A stretch of DNA of 64,000 bases from Stenotrophomonas humi (lineage in GTDB: Bacteria; Pseudomonadota; Gammaproteobacteria; Xanthomonadales; Xanthomonadaceae): positions 62,001-126,000 of the forward strand of contig NZ_LDJI01000009.1 of assembly GCF_001431415.1 (NCBI RefSeq), read 5' to 3'. This document shows positions 27,340 through 37,065 of this stretch, in pieces; the stretch's first letter is position 1; each line of letters opens with the position of its first letter. The position numbers and the translations under genes were made by a program. The notes beneath the pieces were generated by a model. That model saw only the letters and a program-made list of their open reading frames with translations, made no database searches and had not been told where the DNA came from.

Positions 27340-27416
27340 GCGCCCGTAGCTCAGTTGGATAGAGTACCTGGCTACGAACCAGGCGGTCGGGAGTTCGAAT
27401 CTCTCCGGGCGCACCA
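27340..27416 (+). tRNA. tRNA-Arg(ACG), copy 1
   Basis: A 77-base cloverleaf with acceptor GCGCCCG/CGGGCGC, anticodon loop CTACGAA (ACG, expected to become inosine) and encoded CCA. Confidence 0.97.
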
Positions 27417-27466
27417 CGTCAGAAAGCAGAATCTGATTCTGCAAGCTTCAAACAAAATGAAAATGC

Positions 27467-27543
27467 GCGCCCGTAGCTCAGTTGGATAGAGTACCTGGCT
27501 ACGAACCAGGCGGTCGGGAGTTCGAATCTCTCCGGGCGCACCA
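27467..27543 (+). tRNA. tRNA-Arg(ACG), copy 2
   Basis: Identical in sequence to copy 1, with starts 127 bases apart. No separate promoter is seen in the 50-base spacer, so both are probably processed from one transcript. Confidence 0.97.
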
Positions 27544-27552
27544 TTTCAAAGA

Positions 27553-27580
27553 AACAGCAGGCATTGCCTGCTGTTTTTTT
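27553..27580 (+). terminator. rho-independent terminator of the tRNA-Arg pair
   Basis: Stem AACAGCAGGC/GCCTGCTGTT with an ATT loop is followed by a run of T, ten bases after copy 2. Confidence 0.93.
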
Positions 27581-27967
27581 ATGCGTGTTTTTTGCAAGAC
27601 CGCATCCTGCACTTCCGTTCGTCGCACTCCCTGCCGCGCCCTTGAAGCCCAAAGCCGCAAAGGACCGGATCCCGCATGCATCAACCCATCACATGCGGCC
27701 GCATACAGAGGCACTGCGCCTCCGCGCCTCAGCCACCCACGGGAACCCATCAAAGCCACCCCGTCGCGCACCACGAGCCACTCGCAGCAGCACAGCACGG
27801 CACAGCTGCAGATGACATCTCGGGCATTCCATCGCAGGCAAAAAGAGCAATCGCTGCACGCAGCTCAGTGCGCGCGCAATGCCACCGACCCGCACAACAA
27901 CACACTCCACCCCACAGCACCTGCAGCGCATAGGAAACACTCTCGGGCGCTCCAAATTTCAGCCAAC
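27581..27967. other. non-coding stretch between tRNA terminators
   Basis: About 390 bases lie between the tRNA-Arg and tRNA-Ser terminators. The plus strand is C- and A-rich and poor in G and T compared with its neighbours. Frames on both strands are open by chance only and have no family resemblance or ribosome binding site. No RNA gene was recognised. Confidence 0.5.
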
Positions 27968-27994
27968 AAAAAAGCCCCGCAAGGGGGCTTTTTT
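27968..27994. terminator. terminator of tRNA-Ser
   Basis: Stem AAAAAAGCCCC/GGGGCTTTTTT works on the minus strand just beyond the tRNA-Ser 3' end and could act in both directions. Confidence 0.9.
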
Positions 27995-27998
27995 GAAC

Positions 27999-28091
27999 TG
28001 GCGGAGTGAGAGGGATTCGAACCCTCGATAGAGCTTTTAACCCTATACTCCCTTAGCAGGGGAGCCCCTTCAGCCACTCGGGCATCACTCC
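27999..28091 (-). tRNA. tRNA-Ser(GCT)
   Basis: A 93-base class II tRNA is read on the minus strand: acceptor GGAGTGA, anticodon stem CTCCC/GGGAG around CTGCTAA (GCT), a long variable arm and encoded CCA. Confidence 0.96.
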
Positions 28092-28163
28092 GTTTCTCTT
28101 GCCCGCTGCGTATTCCGTAGCGGGGCGCGAAGAATAACGTTTAACGGGGTGAAAGGTAAACCC

Positions 28164-28367
28164 TTATTCGGAAGTTTCTTCACTTCCGGGTGCAACCGGC
28201 TCATCACCGCGCTGGATACGCTGGAAAATTTCCTCGCGATGCACCGCCACATCCTTCGGAGCGGTGATACCAATACGCACCTGGTTGCCCTTGACGCCGA
28301 GCACGGTCACGCTGACCGAGTCTCCGATCATCAAGGTTTCGCCTACTCGGCGAGTCAGGATCAACAT
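28164..28367 (-). CDS. csrA: carbon storage regulator CsrA/RsmA
   Basis: The 67-aa RNA-binding dimer blocks or stabilises mRNAs with GGA motifs. The full core is seen ([16 protein letters not shown] ... [18 protein letters not shown]), including the C-terminal Arg and Glu of the RNA-binding face. ATG 28367 is chosen as the conserved start; GGAG lies about nine bases before it within ATGGAGA, itself a CsrA-like target. alaS lies upstream and tRNA-Ser downstream, the usual gamma- and xanthomonad order. Confidence 0.97.
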   Translation of the reverse strand: MLILTRRVGETLMIGDSVSVTVLGVKGNQVRIGITAPKDVAVHREEIFQRIQRGDEPVAPGSEETSE

Positions 28368-28506
28368 TTTGCAAATCTCCATGGAACCGGTTGGATTCCC
28401 CACCGGCATTGGCGCGCGTCCTAAGACTGCGCCCCACGACAAGGGAAAAGACTCCCAATGTTACCGGTAGGGTACGAGCACCTTCAAGGCACCAGACTGT
28501 TCACAT

Positions 28507-31158
28507 TCAGGTCAAATGTGGCTGAACCCAAGCGACCACACCATCAAGTGCAGCCAACAACTTCGGGCCATCCTCACCACCACCCTGCGCCATATCCGGG
28601 CGACCGCCGCCCTTACCTCCAATTTGACCGGCCACATGAGCAAGCAGTTCCCCGGCCTTGACCTTGCCCATTGCCGAACCGTTCACACCCGCCACCAATG
28701 CCGCCTTGCCGTCCTGCACGCCCGCCAGCAGGATCACCGCGTCACCTAGCTGCTGACGCAGGCGATCCACCGCCTCACGCAGCGCCTTGGCATCGAAGCC
28801 TTCCAGGCGCACCGCAAGCACCTTCACGCCAGCCACATCGACTGCCGATCCACCCAGGTCAGCAGTAGCACCGGAGGCCACCTTGGCCTTGAGTGCCTCC
28901 AGCTCGCGCTCCAGCCTCTTCTGCCGCTCGCCCAGCTGGCGGATCTTGTCCACCACGTCGCCGGCGCTGCCGCCCAGCAACTGCGCAGCCTCATGCAGGC
29001 GCTGCTCTTCATCGGCAACATAGTCCAGCGCGCCCTGCCCGGTCACCGCCTCGATACGACGGACGCCGGAGGAGACACCGCCTTCGGAGGTGATCTTGAA
29101 CAACCCGATATCACCGGTGCGTGAAACATGGGTGCCGCCGCACAGCTCGGTCGAATACTCACCCATCTTCAGCACACGGACGTTCTCGCCGTACTTCTCG
29201 CCAAACAACGCCATGGCGCCGAAGTCCAGCGCTTCCTGCATGCCCATGTTGTGCACTTCGGCAGCATTGTTGGCACGCACCTGCTCGTTGACCTTGCGCT
29301 CGATGACGGCCAGCTCTTCGGCGGTGATCGGCTGGAAGTGCGAGAAGTCGAAACGCAGGCGATCCGGCGCCACCAGCGAGCCCTTCTGCTGCACATGGGT
29401 ACCCAGCACTTCGCGCAGGGCGGCGTGCAACAGATGGGTCGCCGAGTGATTGAGGATCGTGGCACTGCGGCGCGCTGCATCGACACTGCCGGACAGCACA
29501 TCGCCGATCTTGAGACTGCCCTGACCTACACGGCCGACATGGCCATGGAACTGACCGGCGAACTTCTGGGTATCGGTCACTTCGACATTCACACCCGCGC
29601 CCGACAGCAGGCCGGTATCACCCACCTGGCCACCGGACTCGGCGTAGAACGGCGTCTGATCGGTCAACACGATGACGTCATCACCCGCCTGGACGTTCTC
29701 CACCGAACGGCCGTCCTTGAGCAGGGCGACCACGGTCAGGCCATCGGCCTGAAGACGATCGTAGCCTTGGAAAATTGTCGGCTTCAGGGTCGCCACCAAC
29801 TCGGCGGATAGGCTGACGCCACCACCGAACTTGCCGGCTTCGCGGCCCTTCCGGCGCTGGTCTTCCATGGCAGCGTCAAAGCCGTCAGTGTCGACGGTCA
29901 GGTCACGCTCGCGCGCGATGTCCTGGGTCAGATCGAGCGGGAAACCATAGGTGTCGTACAGACGGAACGCATCCACGCCCGGAATGACGCCATCGCTGAC
30001 CTTGGCTGCAACGTCGTCGAAGATTTTCATGCCGGCGTCCAGCGTTTCGGCGAAACGCTCTTCTTCGGCCTGCAAGGCACGCACCACGGTATCGGCCTGT
30101 GCCGACAGCTCCGGATAGGCTTCGCCCATCTGCTCGACCAGGGTCGGCACCAGCTTGTTGAAGAACGGCTGGCGCACACCCAGCATCCAGCCATGGCGCA
30201 GCGCGCGGCGGATGATCCGGCGCAGCACGTAGCCGCGCCCCTCGTTCGAGGGCAGCACGCCATCGACGATCAGGAACGAGCAGGCACGGATGTGATCGGC
30301 GATCACGCGCAGCGACTTGTTCTCCAGGTCTGCGGTGCCGGTCAGCTCGGAAGCCTTGCGGATCAACGCCTGGAACAGGTCGATTTCATAATTGGTGTGC
30401 ACGTGCTGCAGGATCGCCGCCAGGCGCTCCAGGCCCATGCCGGTGTCCACGCATGGCGCCGGCAGCGGCACCAAGGTGCCATCAGGCTGCCGATCGAACT
30501 GCATGAACACCAGGTTCCAGATTTCGATGAAACGGTCGCCATCCTCATCCGGCGAACCCGGCGGGCCACCGGCAATATGGTCACCGTGGTCGAAGAAGAT
30601 CTCGGTGCACGGGCCGCAAGGTCCGGTATCGGCCATCTGCCAGAAATTGTCCGAGGCGTACGGCGCACCCTTGTTGTCGCCGATGCGCACGATCCGGCTC
30701 TCCGGGATGCCGACCATGTCGCGCCACAGCGCGTAGGCCTCGTCGTCGGTCTGGTAGACCGTGACCAGCAGGCGCTCGGCGGGCAGCTTCCAGACCTGGG
30801 TCAGCAGCTCCCAGGCCCAGGCGATCGCATCCTTCTTGAAGTAATCGCCGAAGGACCAGTTGCCCAGCATTTCGAAGAAGGTGTGGTGACGGGCGGTGTA
30901 GCCAACCTGATCAAGATCGTTGTGCTTGCCGCCGGCACGCAGGCAGCGCTGGACGTCGGCAGCGCGCACATAGCTGCGCTTCTCCGCACCCAGGAACACG
31001 TCCTTGAACTGCACCATGCCGGAATTGGTGAACAACAGGGTCGGGTCGTTGCCCGGCACCAACGGCGCCGACGGCACGATAGTGTGGCCCTTGCTCTTGA
31101 AGAATTCGAGGAAATCGCTGCGGATCTGGGAGGTAGTGAATTTGGCAGGTGTATTCAT
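28507..31158 (-). CDS. alaS: alanine--tRNA ligase
   Basis: The 883-aa class II synthetase has the catalytic core at the N-terminus ([26 protein letters not shown]), the editing domain with H-S-A-T-H and C-G-G-T-H zinc ligands, and a Gly-rich C-Ala region ending [15 protein letters not shown]. Length matches E. coli AlaS (876). No T-box or other leader is seen in the 98-base gap to recX. Confidence 0.98.
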   Translation of the reverse strand: MNTPAKFTTSQIRSDFLEFFKSKGHTIVPSAPLVPGNDPTLLFTNSGMVQFKDVFLGAEKRSYVRAADVQRCLRAGGKHNDLDQVGYTARHHTFFEMLGNWSFGDYFKKDAIAWAWELLTQVWKLPAERLLVTVYQTDDEAYALWRDMVGIPESRIVRIGDNKGAPYASDNFWQMADTGPCGPCTEIFFDHGDHIAGGPPGSPDEDGDRFIEIWNLVFMQFDRQPDGTLVPLPAPCVDTGMGLERLAAILQHVHTNYEIDLFQALIRKASELTGTADLENKSLRVIADHIRACSFLIVDGVLPSNEGRGYVLRRIIRRALRHGWMLGVRQPFFNKLVPTLVEQMGEAYPELSAQADTVVRALQAEEERFAETLDAGMKIFDDVAAKVSDGVIPGVDAFRLYDTYGFPLDLTQDIARERDLTVDTDGFDAAMEDQRRKGREAGKFGGGVSLSAELVATLKPTIFQGYDRLQADGLTVVALLKDGRSVENVQAGDDVIVLTDQTPFYAESGGQVGDTGLLSGAGVNVEVTDTQKFAGQFHGHVGRVGQGSLKIGDVLSGSVDAARRSATILNHSATHLLHAALREVLGTHVQQKGSLVAPDRLRFDFSHFQPITAEELAVIERKVNEQVRANNAAEVHNMGMQEALDFGAMALFGEKYGENVRVLKMGEYSTELCGGTHVSRTGDIGLFKITSEGGVSSGVRRIEAVTGQGALDYVADEEQRLHEAAQLLGGSAGDVVDKIRQLGERQKRLERELEALKAKVASGATADLGGSAVDVAGVKVLAVRLEGFDAKALREAVDRLRQQLGDAVILLAGVQDGKAALVAGVNGSAMGKVKAGELLAHVAGQIGGKGGGRPDMAQGGGEDGPKLLAALDGVVAWVQPHLT

Positions 31159-31256
31159 GGGGACTGGCTATAAGCTGGCAAACGGGTCCCGACCGCCCTG
31201 AGGGCGCGGGAATTCGGGACAACCGAAACCCTGAAAGGGTATCAGGCCCAGCCCGG

Positions 31257-31748
31257 TCAGTCCTCAGGATCGTATCGGGTGGCGCTACGGATACAGCTGC
31301 CATCAAACCCACGCCGTGCCAGCAGATCCGCCGCCCTGCGCCGCTGTGGCAGCTCCTGCGGGCCATTTTCACCAAAACGCCGGCACACCAGGTCGCGCGC
31401 GTTCTCAACCCAGTCGCCCTCGAAGGTTGCCATGGCAGCCTCGATCTGCGCGCTGTCCAGCCCATGAGTGCCGAGCTCGGCCCTGATATGCAACGGGCCA
31501 TAGCCCCCGTTGGCGCGGTTGCGCACCAGCATCTCGGCAAACCGGGCATCGTTCTGCCAGCCTTCGTCGGCAAGGCGTGCCACCGCCGCATCCACTGCTT
31601 CGGCTTCGATGCCGCGCGCCTTCAGTTTGCGCCCCAGCTCCTTGCGCGAGTGCTCCCGCCGGACCAACAGGCCCAATGCACGCTGGAGCGGTGTCTGCTC
31701 GACGCGGCGCTTGCGCCTGCCCGGCGATGGCTCTTCAAAATCGTTCAT
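31257..31748 (-). CDS. recX: RecA modulator RecX
   Basis: The 163-aa protein binds RecA filaments and limits recombinase activity. It has the three-repeat helical RecX fold, with [13 protein letters not shown] and [16 protein letters not shown] 31748 is preferred to a TTG five codons upstream. It follows recA after a hairpin, which would lower its level relative to RecA. Confidence 0.93.
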   Translation of the reverse strand: MNDFEEPSPGRRKRRVEQTPLQRALGLLVRREHSRKELGRKLKARGIEAEAVDAAVARLADEGWQNDARFAEMLVRNRANGGYGPLHIRAELGTHGLDSAQIEAAMATFEGDWVENARDLVCRRFGENGPQELPQRRRAADLLARRGFDGSCIRSATRYDPED

Positions 31749-31811
31749 TGCGCTATCGCCCAATCAGGATTGCGCCATCCGTGGCGCCTGTCCTCCTGGA
31801 TTCAATGCCGC

Positions 31812-31852
31812 GGGGGCGGGACAACGTCACTGACGATGCGCCGCCCGCCCCC
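31812..31852 (-). terminator. partial terminator between recA and recX
   Basis: A 9-bp stem GGGGGCGGG/CCCGCCCCC with a 23-base loop and no T run lies right after recA. In E. coli recX is expressed by readthrough of such a structure. Confidence 0.5.
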
Positions 31853-31861
31853 ACGGGAAAC

Positions 31862-32899
31862 TCACTCCTCGTCCTGCTCGCTGTCGCCTTCCTCACGTGC
31901 AGCTTCCGCAGGCTGGAACCGCTCGCGCAGTTCTGCTTCGAGCTTGGCCGCCACCTGCGGGTTATCACGCAGATAGCCGCGCGAATTGTCCTTGCCCTGG
32001 CCGATACGCTCGTCACCGTAGCTGTACCAGGCGCCGGCCTTCTCGACGAGCTTGGCATCCACGCCCATGTCGATCAGCTCGCCCTCACGGGAAATGCCTT
32101 CGCCATAGAGGATCTCGGTGATGACCTGCTTGAAGGGCGGGGCCAGCTTGTTCTTGACCACCTTGATCTTGGTCTGGTTACCGATGATCTCGTCGCCCTT
32201 CTTGATCGCACCGATACGGCGGATATCCAGACGTACCGAGGCATAGAACTTCAGCGCATTGCCACCCGTGGTCACTTCCGGGCTCTGGCCCGGCATCATC
32301 ACGCCGATCTTGTGGCGCAGCTGATTGATGAACACCACCAGCGTATTGGAGCGCTTGATGTTGCCGGTCAGCTTACGCAACGCCTGGCTCATCAGACGGG
32401 CCTGCAGACCCGGCAGCTGATCACCCATCTCGCCTTCGATCTCGGCCTTGGGAGTCAGCGCGGCGACCGAATCGACCACCACGATATCCACCGAGCCCGA
32501 ACGCACCAGCATGTCGGCGATTTCCAGTGCCTGCTCGCCGGTATCCGGCTGCGACAGCAGCAGGTCGTCAACGTTCACGCCCAGCTTGGCGGCGTAGATC
32601 GGATCCAGTGCATGCTCGGCATCGATGAAGGCCGCGGTGCCGCCGAGCTTCTGGCATTCGGCAATGGCCTGCAGCGTCAGCGTGGTCTTGCCCGAGGATT
32701 CCGGGCCGTAGATCTCGACCACACGCCCCTTCGGCAGACCACCGATACCCAGTGCGATGTCCAGCATCAACGAACCGGTCGGAATGACCTCGACAGGCTC
32801 AACAACACGGTCGCCCATGCGCATCACCGAACCCTTGCCGAACTGCTTTTCGATCTGGCCCAGTGCGGCAGCAAGCGCGCGCTTCTTGTTCTCGTCCAT
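31862..32899 (-). CDS. recA: recombinase RecA
   Basis: The 345-aa recombinase has Walker A GPESSGKT, the L1 and L2 loops and the usual C-terminal acidic tail. L2 reads [14 protein letters not shown], two residues longer than in E. coli, a xanthomonad trait. The residue after N-Q-L-R is His where E. coli has Met. ATG 32899 (MDENKKRAL) has GAGG upstream; in-frame starts at 32938 and 33046 lie in non-conserved sequence. lexA ends 186 bases upstream; no second LexA operator was found in that gap. Confidence 0.98.
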   Translation of the reverse strand: MDENKKRALAAALGQIEKQFGKGSVMRMGDRVVEPVEVIPTGSLMLDIALGIGGLPKGRVVEIYGPESSGKTTLTLQAIAECQKLGGTAAFIDAEHALDPIYAAKLGVNVDDLLLSQPDTGEQALEIADMLVRSGSVDIVVVDSVAALTPKAEIEGEMGDQLPGLQARLMSQALRKLTGNIKRSNTLVVFINQLRHKIGVMMPGQSPEVTTGGNALKFYASVRLDIRRIGAIKKGDEIIGNQTKIKVVKNKLAPPFKQVITEILYGEGISREGELIDMGVDAKLVEKAGAWYSYGDERIGQGKDNSRGYLRDNPQVAAKLEAELRERFQPAEAAREEGDSEQDEE

Positions 32900-33085
32900 C
32901 GGGTTCGTCCTCGGGTTTGCTTTCGTTGATTTCGTCATGGGGTCCACTGTAGGGGTGTCGTATCGCAAAGGCTGAGACTGTGGCGAGACGACAAAATTAT
33001 GGGGTCTGCAAGGATACCGGCAGCAGCACACCCACCTGCCCGACATAGGAAAAACAAGGTGTTGCGACTACGGAATGGGCGAACT

Positions 33086-33730
33086 TCACCGGTTTGGCCT
33101 GAGCAGGCCGCAGTAAAGTCCTTCTATCGAGAAATCCTGGTCGGGCAGCACTTCGATGGGCGCGTAGTCCGGATTTCTCGGCAACAGGCGAATGCGATCC
33201 TTGGCGATCTTGAGCAGTTTGACGGTGATCTCGTCATCGATGCGTGCCACCACGATCTGCCCCGAACGCGCATCACGCGTGCGGTGCACGCCGATCAGGT
33301 CGCCATTGAAGATGCCCTCGTCGATCATCGAATCGCCCTGCACTTTCAGCAGGTAGTCCGGTGCGGGCGAGAAAAACACCTTGTCCAGCACCACGTAATC
33401 GTCCGAGCCGATATCGGCACCGATCGGCAGACCAGCGGCGACCCGGCCAAGGATCGGCAGCCGCAGCACCTGGTCGTTGGCAGCCATCATCGCCACTGCA
33501 GCGACATCGGCCTCCACCGGCGGCCGTACCAGACGGATACCGCGCGCCCGTCCAGGCACACGCTCAATGGCGCCAGCGGCTTCCAGCGCATCCAGGTGGT
33601 ATTGGGCCGAGCGCACGCCCTTGAAGCCGAAGGCCCGGGCGATCTCGGTCTGCGATGGCGGCACGCCCTCTGCATCGATGCGCTCGGCGATCAGATCGAG
33701 GATGGCCTGCTGGGTGTCGGTCAGGTTCAT
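33086..33730 (-). CDS. lexA: SOS repressor LexA
   Basis: The 214-aa repressor has an N-terminal winged helix, the self-cleavage site Ala-Gly in R-V-A-A-G-L-P, catalytic Ser in Q-G-D-S-M and Lys in I-T-V-K-L. The DNA-recognition helix (S-Q-T-E-I-A-R-A-F-G-F) differs from E. coli, as expected for the xanthomonad operator. It corresponds to LexA1 of Xanthomonas by its recA neighbour. The operator ends two bases before the ATG, and no Shine-Dalgarno sequence is present. Confidence 0.97.
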   Translation of the reverse strand: MNLTDTQQAILDLIAERIDAEGVPPSQTEIARAFGFKGVRSAQYHLDALEAAGAIERVPGRARGIRLVRPPVEADVAAVAMMAANDQVLRLPILGRVAAGLPIGADIGSDDYVVLDKVFFSPAPDYLLKVQGDSMIDEGIFNGDLIGVHRTRDARSGQIVVARIDDEITVKLLKIAKDRIRLLPRNPDYAPIEVLPDQDFSIEGLYCGLLRPNR

Positions 33731-33732
33731 GG

Positions 33733-33751
33733 TTAGTAGTATTACTACTAA
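33733..33751 (-). promoter_or_regulatory. LexA operator (SOS box)
   Basis: The minus strand reads TTAGTAGTAATACTACTAA, a 9+1+9 palindrome matching the Xanthomonas LexA1 site. It covers the predicted lexA -10, so binding would block transcription directly. Confidence 0.92.
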
Positions 33752-33766
33752 CAAACGCAACGTCAA
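33739..33766 (-). promoter_or_regulatory. lexA promoter, -10 inside the operator
   Basis: On the minus strand TTGACG (33766-33761) is 16 bases from TAATAC (33744-33739). Transcription would begin one to three bases before the lexA ATG. Confidence 0.75.
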
Positions 33767-33776
33767 CTCCTCTGAC

Positions 33777-34268
33777 CTACAGCGTCTCCAGCCCGCGCAA
33801 GGCCGCCGCCACGGTCTGTCTGCGCACCGCATCGCGGTCGCCGTCGAAGTGGAACAACTCGGCGCGGGTGTAGCCGCCGCGACGTTTCCAACCTATCCAC
33901 ACGGTGCCGACCGGCTTGTCATCGCTACCGCCCCCCGGGCCGGCAATACCCGTGACCGCGACGGAGACGCTGGCGCCGGAATGCACCAATGCCCCCGAAA
34001 CCATTTCAATCACGGTTTCGCGGCTGACCGCGCCCTGGCTTTCCAGCGTCTGCGGGCGAACACCGAGCAGGGCCTGCTTGGCCTCGTAGCTGTAAGCGAC
34101 CATGCCGCTGTCGAACCAGTCGGACGAGCCGGCCACACCGGTCATCGCCTTGGCGATCCAGCCGCCCGTGCAACTCTCGGCGGTGACCACGCTGTCGCGG
34201 GCCGCGCGCAGGCGCTCACCGAGCCGGGCAGCCAACTGGTCAAGTTCAATGTCGGTGGGGGACGTCAT
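33777..34268 (-). CDS. pncC: CinA C-terminal-type nicotinamide-nucleotide amidase
   Basis: The 163-aa protein is the stand-alone CinA C-terminal domain, which deamidates NMN to NaMN in the NAD salvage cycle. Signature pieces are ESCTGGW, GSSDWFDSG, and VTGIAGPGGG. The N-terminal MoaB-like domain of full CinA is absent. The ATG 34268 gives the conserved start. The neighbouring lexA and recA echo the cinA-recA link seen in many bacteria. Confidence 0.93.
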   Translation of the reverse strand: MTSPTDIELDQLAARLGERLRAARDSVVTAESCTGGWIAKAMTGVAGSSDWFDSGMVAYSYEAKQALLGVRPQTLESQGAVSRETVIEMVSGALVHSGASVSVAVTGIAGPGGGSDDKPVGTVWIGWKRRGGYTRAELFHFDGDRDAVRRQTVAAALRGLETL

Positions 34269-34343
34269 GACGGTTTCCGTAGGGGTCGCCAGCGTTGTAT
34301 CGCAATTTGTCTGCGCATGCTCGGCGCATCGCCCTGCGTCATG

Positions 34344-34373
34344 AAAAACAAAGGGCCGCATGGCGGCCCTTTG
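34344..34373 (-). terminator. rho-independent terminator of hflX
   Basis: Stem AAAGGGCCGC/GCGGCCCTTT with an ATG loop is followed by five T on the minus strand, 27 bases past the hflX stop. Confidence 0.9.
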
Positions 34374-34400
34374 TGATGCTTCTTCGCTGGAAAGCGTGCC

Positions 34401-35711
34401 TTACCATTCCGGCTCAGGCTCAGGCAGCAGTGCGCGAATGATTGCTCCTTCAGCGCTGGCTGCGAGTTTTTCGGCCTCGGCAATGGGAAGGTCCACCTCG
34501 ATCAACCAACCTTCCTCATCAACCTGCTCGCTGCGCACGACTTCAAGTTGATGCAGGCGCGAACGCAGGCGACCAGCACTCGGCGGCAGACGCACCGTGC
34601 CGGTGACGTGCTGCAGCCCCAGGCGCTTGCCCAGCACCGACTGCAGCAATTCCAGACCGCGACCATCACGGGCGGAAATCCACACCCGCTCGCGTCGCGA
34701 TTCATCCGGAACGCCATCCTGCGCGTCGTGCCGCACGTCGGCACCTTCGATGCGGTCGATCTTGTTGAACACCAGCAACTGCGGCAAACCGCCTGCACCG
34801 ACCGCTTCCAGCACTTCATCCACCTGGGCGATGCGTTCTTCGCGCAGCGGATCGGCCGCGTCGACCAGATGCAGCAGGAAGTCCGCTTCGCGCGCTTCGG
34901 AAAGTGTTGAACGGAACGCGGCAACCAGTTCATGCGGCAGGTTGCGCACGAAGCCGACCGTGTCGGCCAGCATTGCATTGCCGCCCGGCAACATGATGCG
35001 CCGTACCGTCGGATCCAGCGTGGCAAACAGCTGATCGGCGGCGTAGGCATCGGCGCCAGTCAGGGCGTTGAACAACGTGGATTTGCCGGCATTGGTATAG
35101 CCCACCAGGGCAACCCGTGGCATCTCGCTGCGCACGCGTGCGCGACGCATCTGGGTGCGCTGCACCTCCACTTTTTCCAACCGCTTCTGCAACTGCTCCA
35201 CCCGTTTCTGCAGCAGGCGGCGGTCGGTTTCAAGCTGGGTTTCACCGGGCCCCCGCAGACCGATGGCGCCGCCGCGCTGACGCTCAAGGTGAGTCCAGCC
35301 GCGCACCAGGCGCGTGGCCATATGCCGCAGCTGGGCCAGCTCGACCTGCAGCTTGCCTTCGTGGCTATGCGCACGCTGGGCGAAGATATCCAGGATCAGA
35401 CCGGTGCGGTCGATCACTCGGCGCTCCAGGAACCGTTCCAGGTTGCGCTCCTGCACCGGCGAAAGCTGGTGATTGACCAGCACCAGATCGGCACCGGTGG
35501 CGTCAGCGGCGGCCTTCACCTCATCCAGCTTGCCGCTGCCGATCAATGTGGACGGGTTGGGCCGATCCATGCGCGCGGTGAGCGTCGCGGCGATGCTGGC
35601 ACCGGCGGAGCGGGCCAGATCGGTGAACTCTTCCAGCACATCCTCTTCCATCCGCCCTACGTGCGGCTGGATCAACAGCGCATGCTCGCCCTTTTTCGAG
35701 CGGTCAAACAT
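34401..35711 (-). CDS. hflX: GTPase HflX
   Basis: The 436-aa GTPase rescues stalled 70S and splits 50S subunits under stress. The N-terminal HflX domain (N-P-S-T-L-I-G-S-G-K, N-H-Q-L-S-P-V-Q-E-R-N-L-E) precedes a coiled coil and the G domain with GYTNAGKST (G1), D-T-V-G-F (G3) and N-K-I-D (G4). It is the last gene of the miaA-hfq-hflX run and starts 14 bases after hfq. Confidence 0.95.
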   Translation of the reverse strand: MFDRSKKGEHALLIQPHVGRMEEDVLEEFTDLARSAGASIAATLTARMDRPNPSTLIGSGKLDEVKAAADATGADLVLVNHQLSPVQERNLERFLERRVIDRTGLILDIFAQRAHSHEGKLQVELAQLRHMATRLVRGWTHLERQRGGAIGLRGPGETQLETDRRLLQKRVEQLQKRLEKVEVQRTQMRRARVRSEMPRVALVGYTNAGKSTLFNALTGADAYAADQLFATLDPTVRRIMLPGGNAMLADTVGFVRNLPHELVAAFRSTLSEAREADFLLHLVDAADPLREERIAQVDEVLEAVGAGGLPQLLVFNKIDRIEGADVRHDAQDGVPDESRRERVWISARDGRGLELLQSVLGKRLGLQHVTGTVRLPPSAGRLRSRLHQLEVVRSEQVDEEGWLIEVDLPIAEAEKLAASAEGAIIRALLPEPEPEW

Positions 35712-35725
35712 GCGCCGCTACCTGC

Positions 35726-36019
35726 TTATTCGTTGTCGCTATCGTTGTCTTCATCGCCTGCCTGACTGCTATCGGAATCGGACGACTGCACGTAACCACC
35801 GCCCGGGCCGACCTTGACGTTGCGCGCGGGAACCACAGTGGAGATGGCGTGTTTGTAGACCATCTGGCTGACGGTGTTGCGCAGCAGCACCACGAACTGG
35901 TCGAACGACTCGATCGTGCCCTGCAGTTTGATGCCATTGACCAGGTACACCGACACCGGCACACGCTCGCGACGCAGCGCATTCAGAAACGGATCCTGCA
36001 AAGACTGCCCCTTGGACAT
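35726..36019 (-). CDS. hfq: RNA chaperone Hfq
   Basis: The 97-aa Sm-like protein pairs small RNAs with mRNAs. The Sm1 and Sm2 motifs are intact ([28 protein letters not shown]). The C-terminal tail is short and acidic (S-D-S-D-S-S ... D-E-D-N-D-S-D-N-E), unlike the long tail of E. coli Hfq. CGAGGAGT gives a strong ribosome binding site. Confidence 0.97.
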   Translation of the reverse strand: MSKGQSLQDPFLNALRRERVPVSVYLVNGIKLQGTIESFDQFVVLLRNTVSQMVYKHAISTVVPARNVKVGPGGGYVQSSDSDSSQAGDEDNDSDNE

Positions 36020-36111
36020 CGTCTACTCCTCGTTATTGTTCTTATGGGCCGGATTCAGCGACTCCCCGTGCGCCGATCCGGAACAGCGATGTTACACCGC
36101 CGGGCGCCCCA

Positions 36112-37065
36112 TCACCTTCCCAGAAACAGCGAAACGGCGTTCTGCAGGCGTTGCATGTCACTGGCGGGATCCAGCCAGCGGGCGTCCAGCTCACCCCGCA
36201 GCCAGGTCAGCTGCCGCTTGGCCAGTTGACGGGTCGCGAATATTCCCTTGTCGCGGAATTCAGCGGCCGTGCCCTGCCCGTCCAGGAACTGCCAAGCCTG
36301 CCGATAGCCCACCGCCCGCACTGCCGGCAGGTCCAATGGAGACTCCACCGTGGCCATCTGCGGCAAGGCGCGCAGCTGCCGCACTTCGTCCAGGAAACCG
36401 TTGGCCAGCATCAGGTCGAAACGTCTGGCGATGCGCTGATGCAGCACCGCGCGGTCTGCCGGCGCCAGCACCAGCTTCAGCACCCGCGCAGGAAGACGTG
36501 CGATGCCGGGCAGCGCCTGCCAATGGCTGATCGGCTTGCCGGTCAGGCGGTACACCTCCAGTGCCCGCTGGATGCGTTGCGGGTCGGTGGCGTGAATCCG
36601 CTTGGCAGCGGCAGGATCCACCTGCGCCAACTGCGCATGCATGGCTGGCCAGCCCAGTGCGTCGGCCTCGGCGGTGATCTGCACGCGCAGCGCCGGGTCA
36701 GCCTCGGGCATCGGCGACAGCCCCTGCAGCAACGCGCGGAAATACAGGCCCGTGCCCCCGGCGAGAATCGGCAGTTTGCCGCGCGCCACGATATCGCGCA
36801 CCGCAGCAGCAGCGGCGGCGGCAAACTCAGCGGCCGAATATGTCTGCCACGGATCACGCAGGTCCAGCAGATGATGCCGGATGCCGGCCTGCTCTTCGGC
36901 ATCGGGCTTGGCCGCGCCGATGTTCAATCCGCGATACACCAGCGCCGAATCAACGCTGACGATCTCGCCGTCGTAAGCTTTGGCCAGCGCAATGGCCGCG
37001 GCCGTCTTGCCCGACGCAGTCGGCCCCATCAGGGCGATGGCGAGCGGGCGTTGATCGGCAGCCAT
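36112..37065 (-). CDS. miaA: tRNA dimethylallyltransferase
   Basis: The 317-aa enzyme adds a dimethylallyl group to A37 of tRNAs reading U-initial codons. The P-loop [17 protein letters not shown] and G-G-T-G-L-Y motifs are present. ATG 37065 is chosen because GAGGAG precedes it and it shares one base with the folP stop; an ATG six codons upstream is possible. Its substrate DMAPP comes from the MEP pathway, partly encoded in this window. Confidence 0.96.
   Translation of the reverse strand: MAADQRPLAIALMGPTASGKTAAAIALAKAYDGEIVSVDSALVYRGLNIGAAKPDAEEQAGIRHHLLDLRDPWQTYSAAEFAAAAAAAVRDIVARGKLPILAGGTGLYFRALLQGLSPMPEADPALRVQITAEADALGWPAMHAQLAQVDPAAAKRIHATDPQRIQRALEVYRLTGKPISHWQALPGIARLPARVLKLVLAPADRAVLHQRIARRFDLMLANGFLDEVRQLRALPQMATVESPLDLPAVRAVGYRQAWQFLDGQGTAAEFRDKGIFATRQLAKRQLTWLRGELDARWLDPASDMQRLQNAVSLFLGR

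Noticed and set aside
27232..27798. Minus-strand frames with R-P-E-R-F-E-L-P-T-A-W-F and R-R-D-S-N-S-R-P-P-G-S
   Set aside because: They are antisense readings of the tRNA-Arg genes, a well-known source of false proteins.
31159..31256. T-box or attenuator before alaS
   Set aside because: No conserved T-box sequence or specifier-loop structure is present, and xanthomonad alaS is not known to use one.
32900..33085. A separate LexA operator for recA
   Set aside because: I found no TTAGTAGTA-type palindrome in the gap; recA may rely on the lexA promoter.
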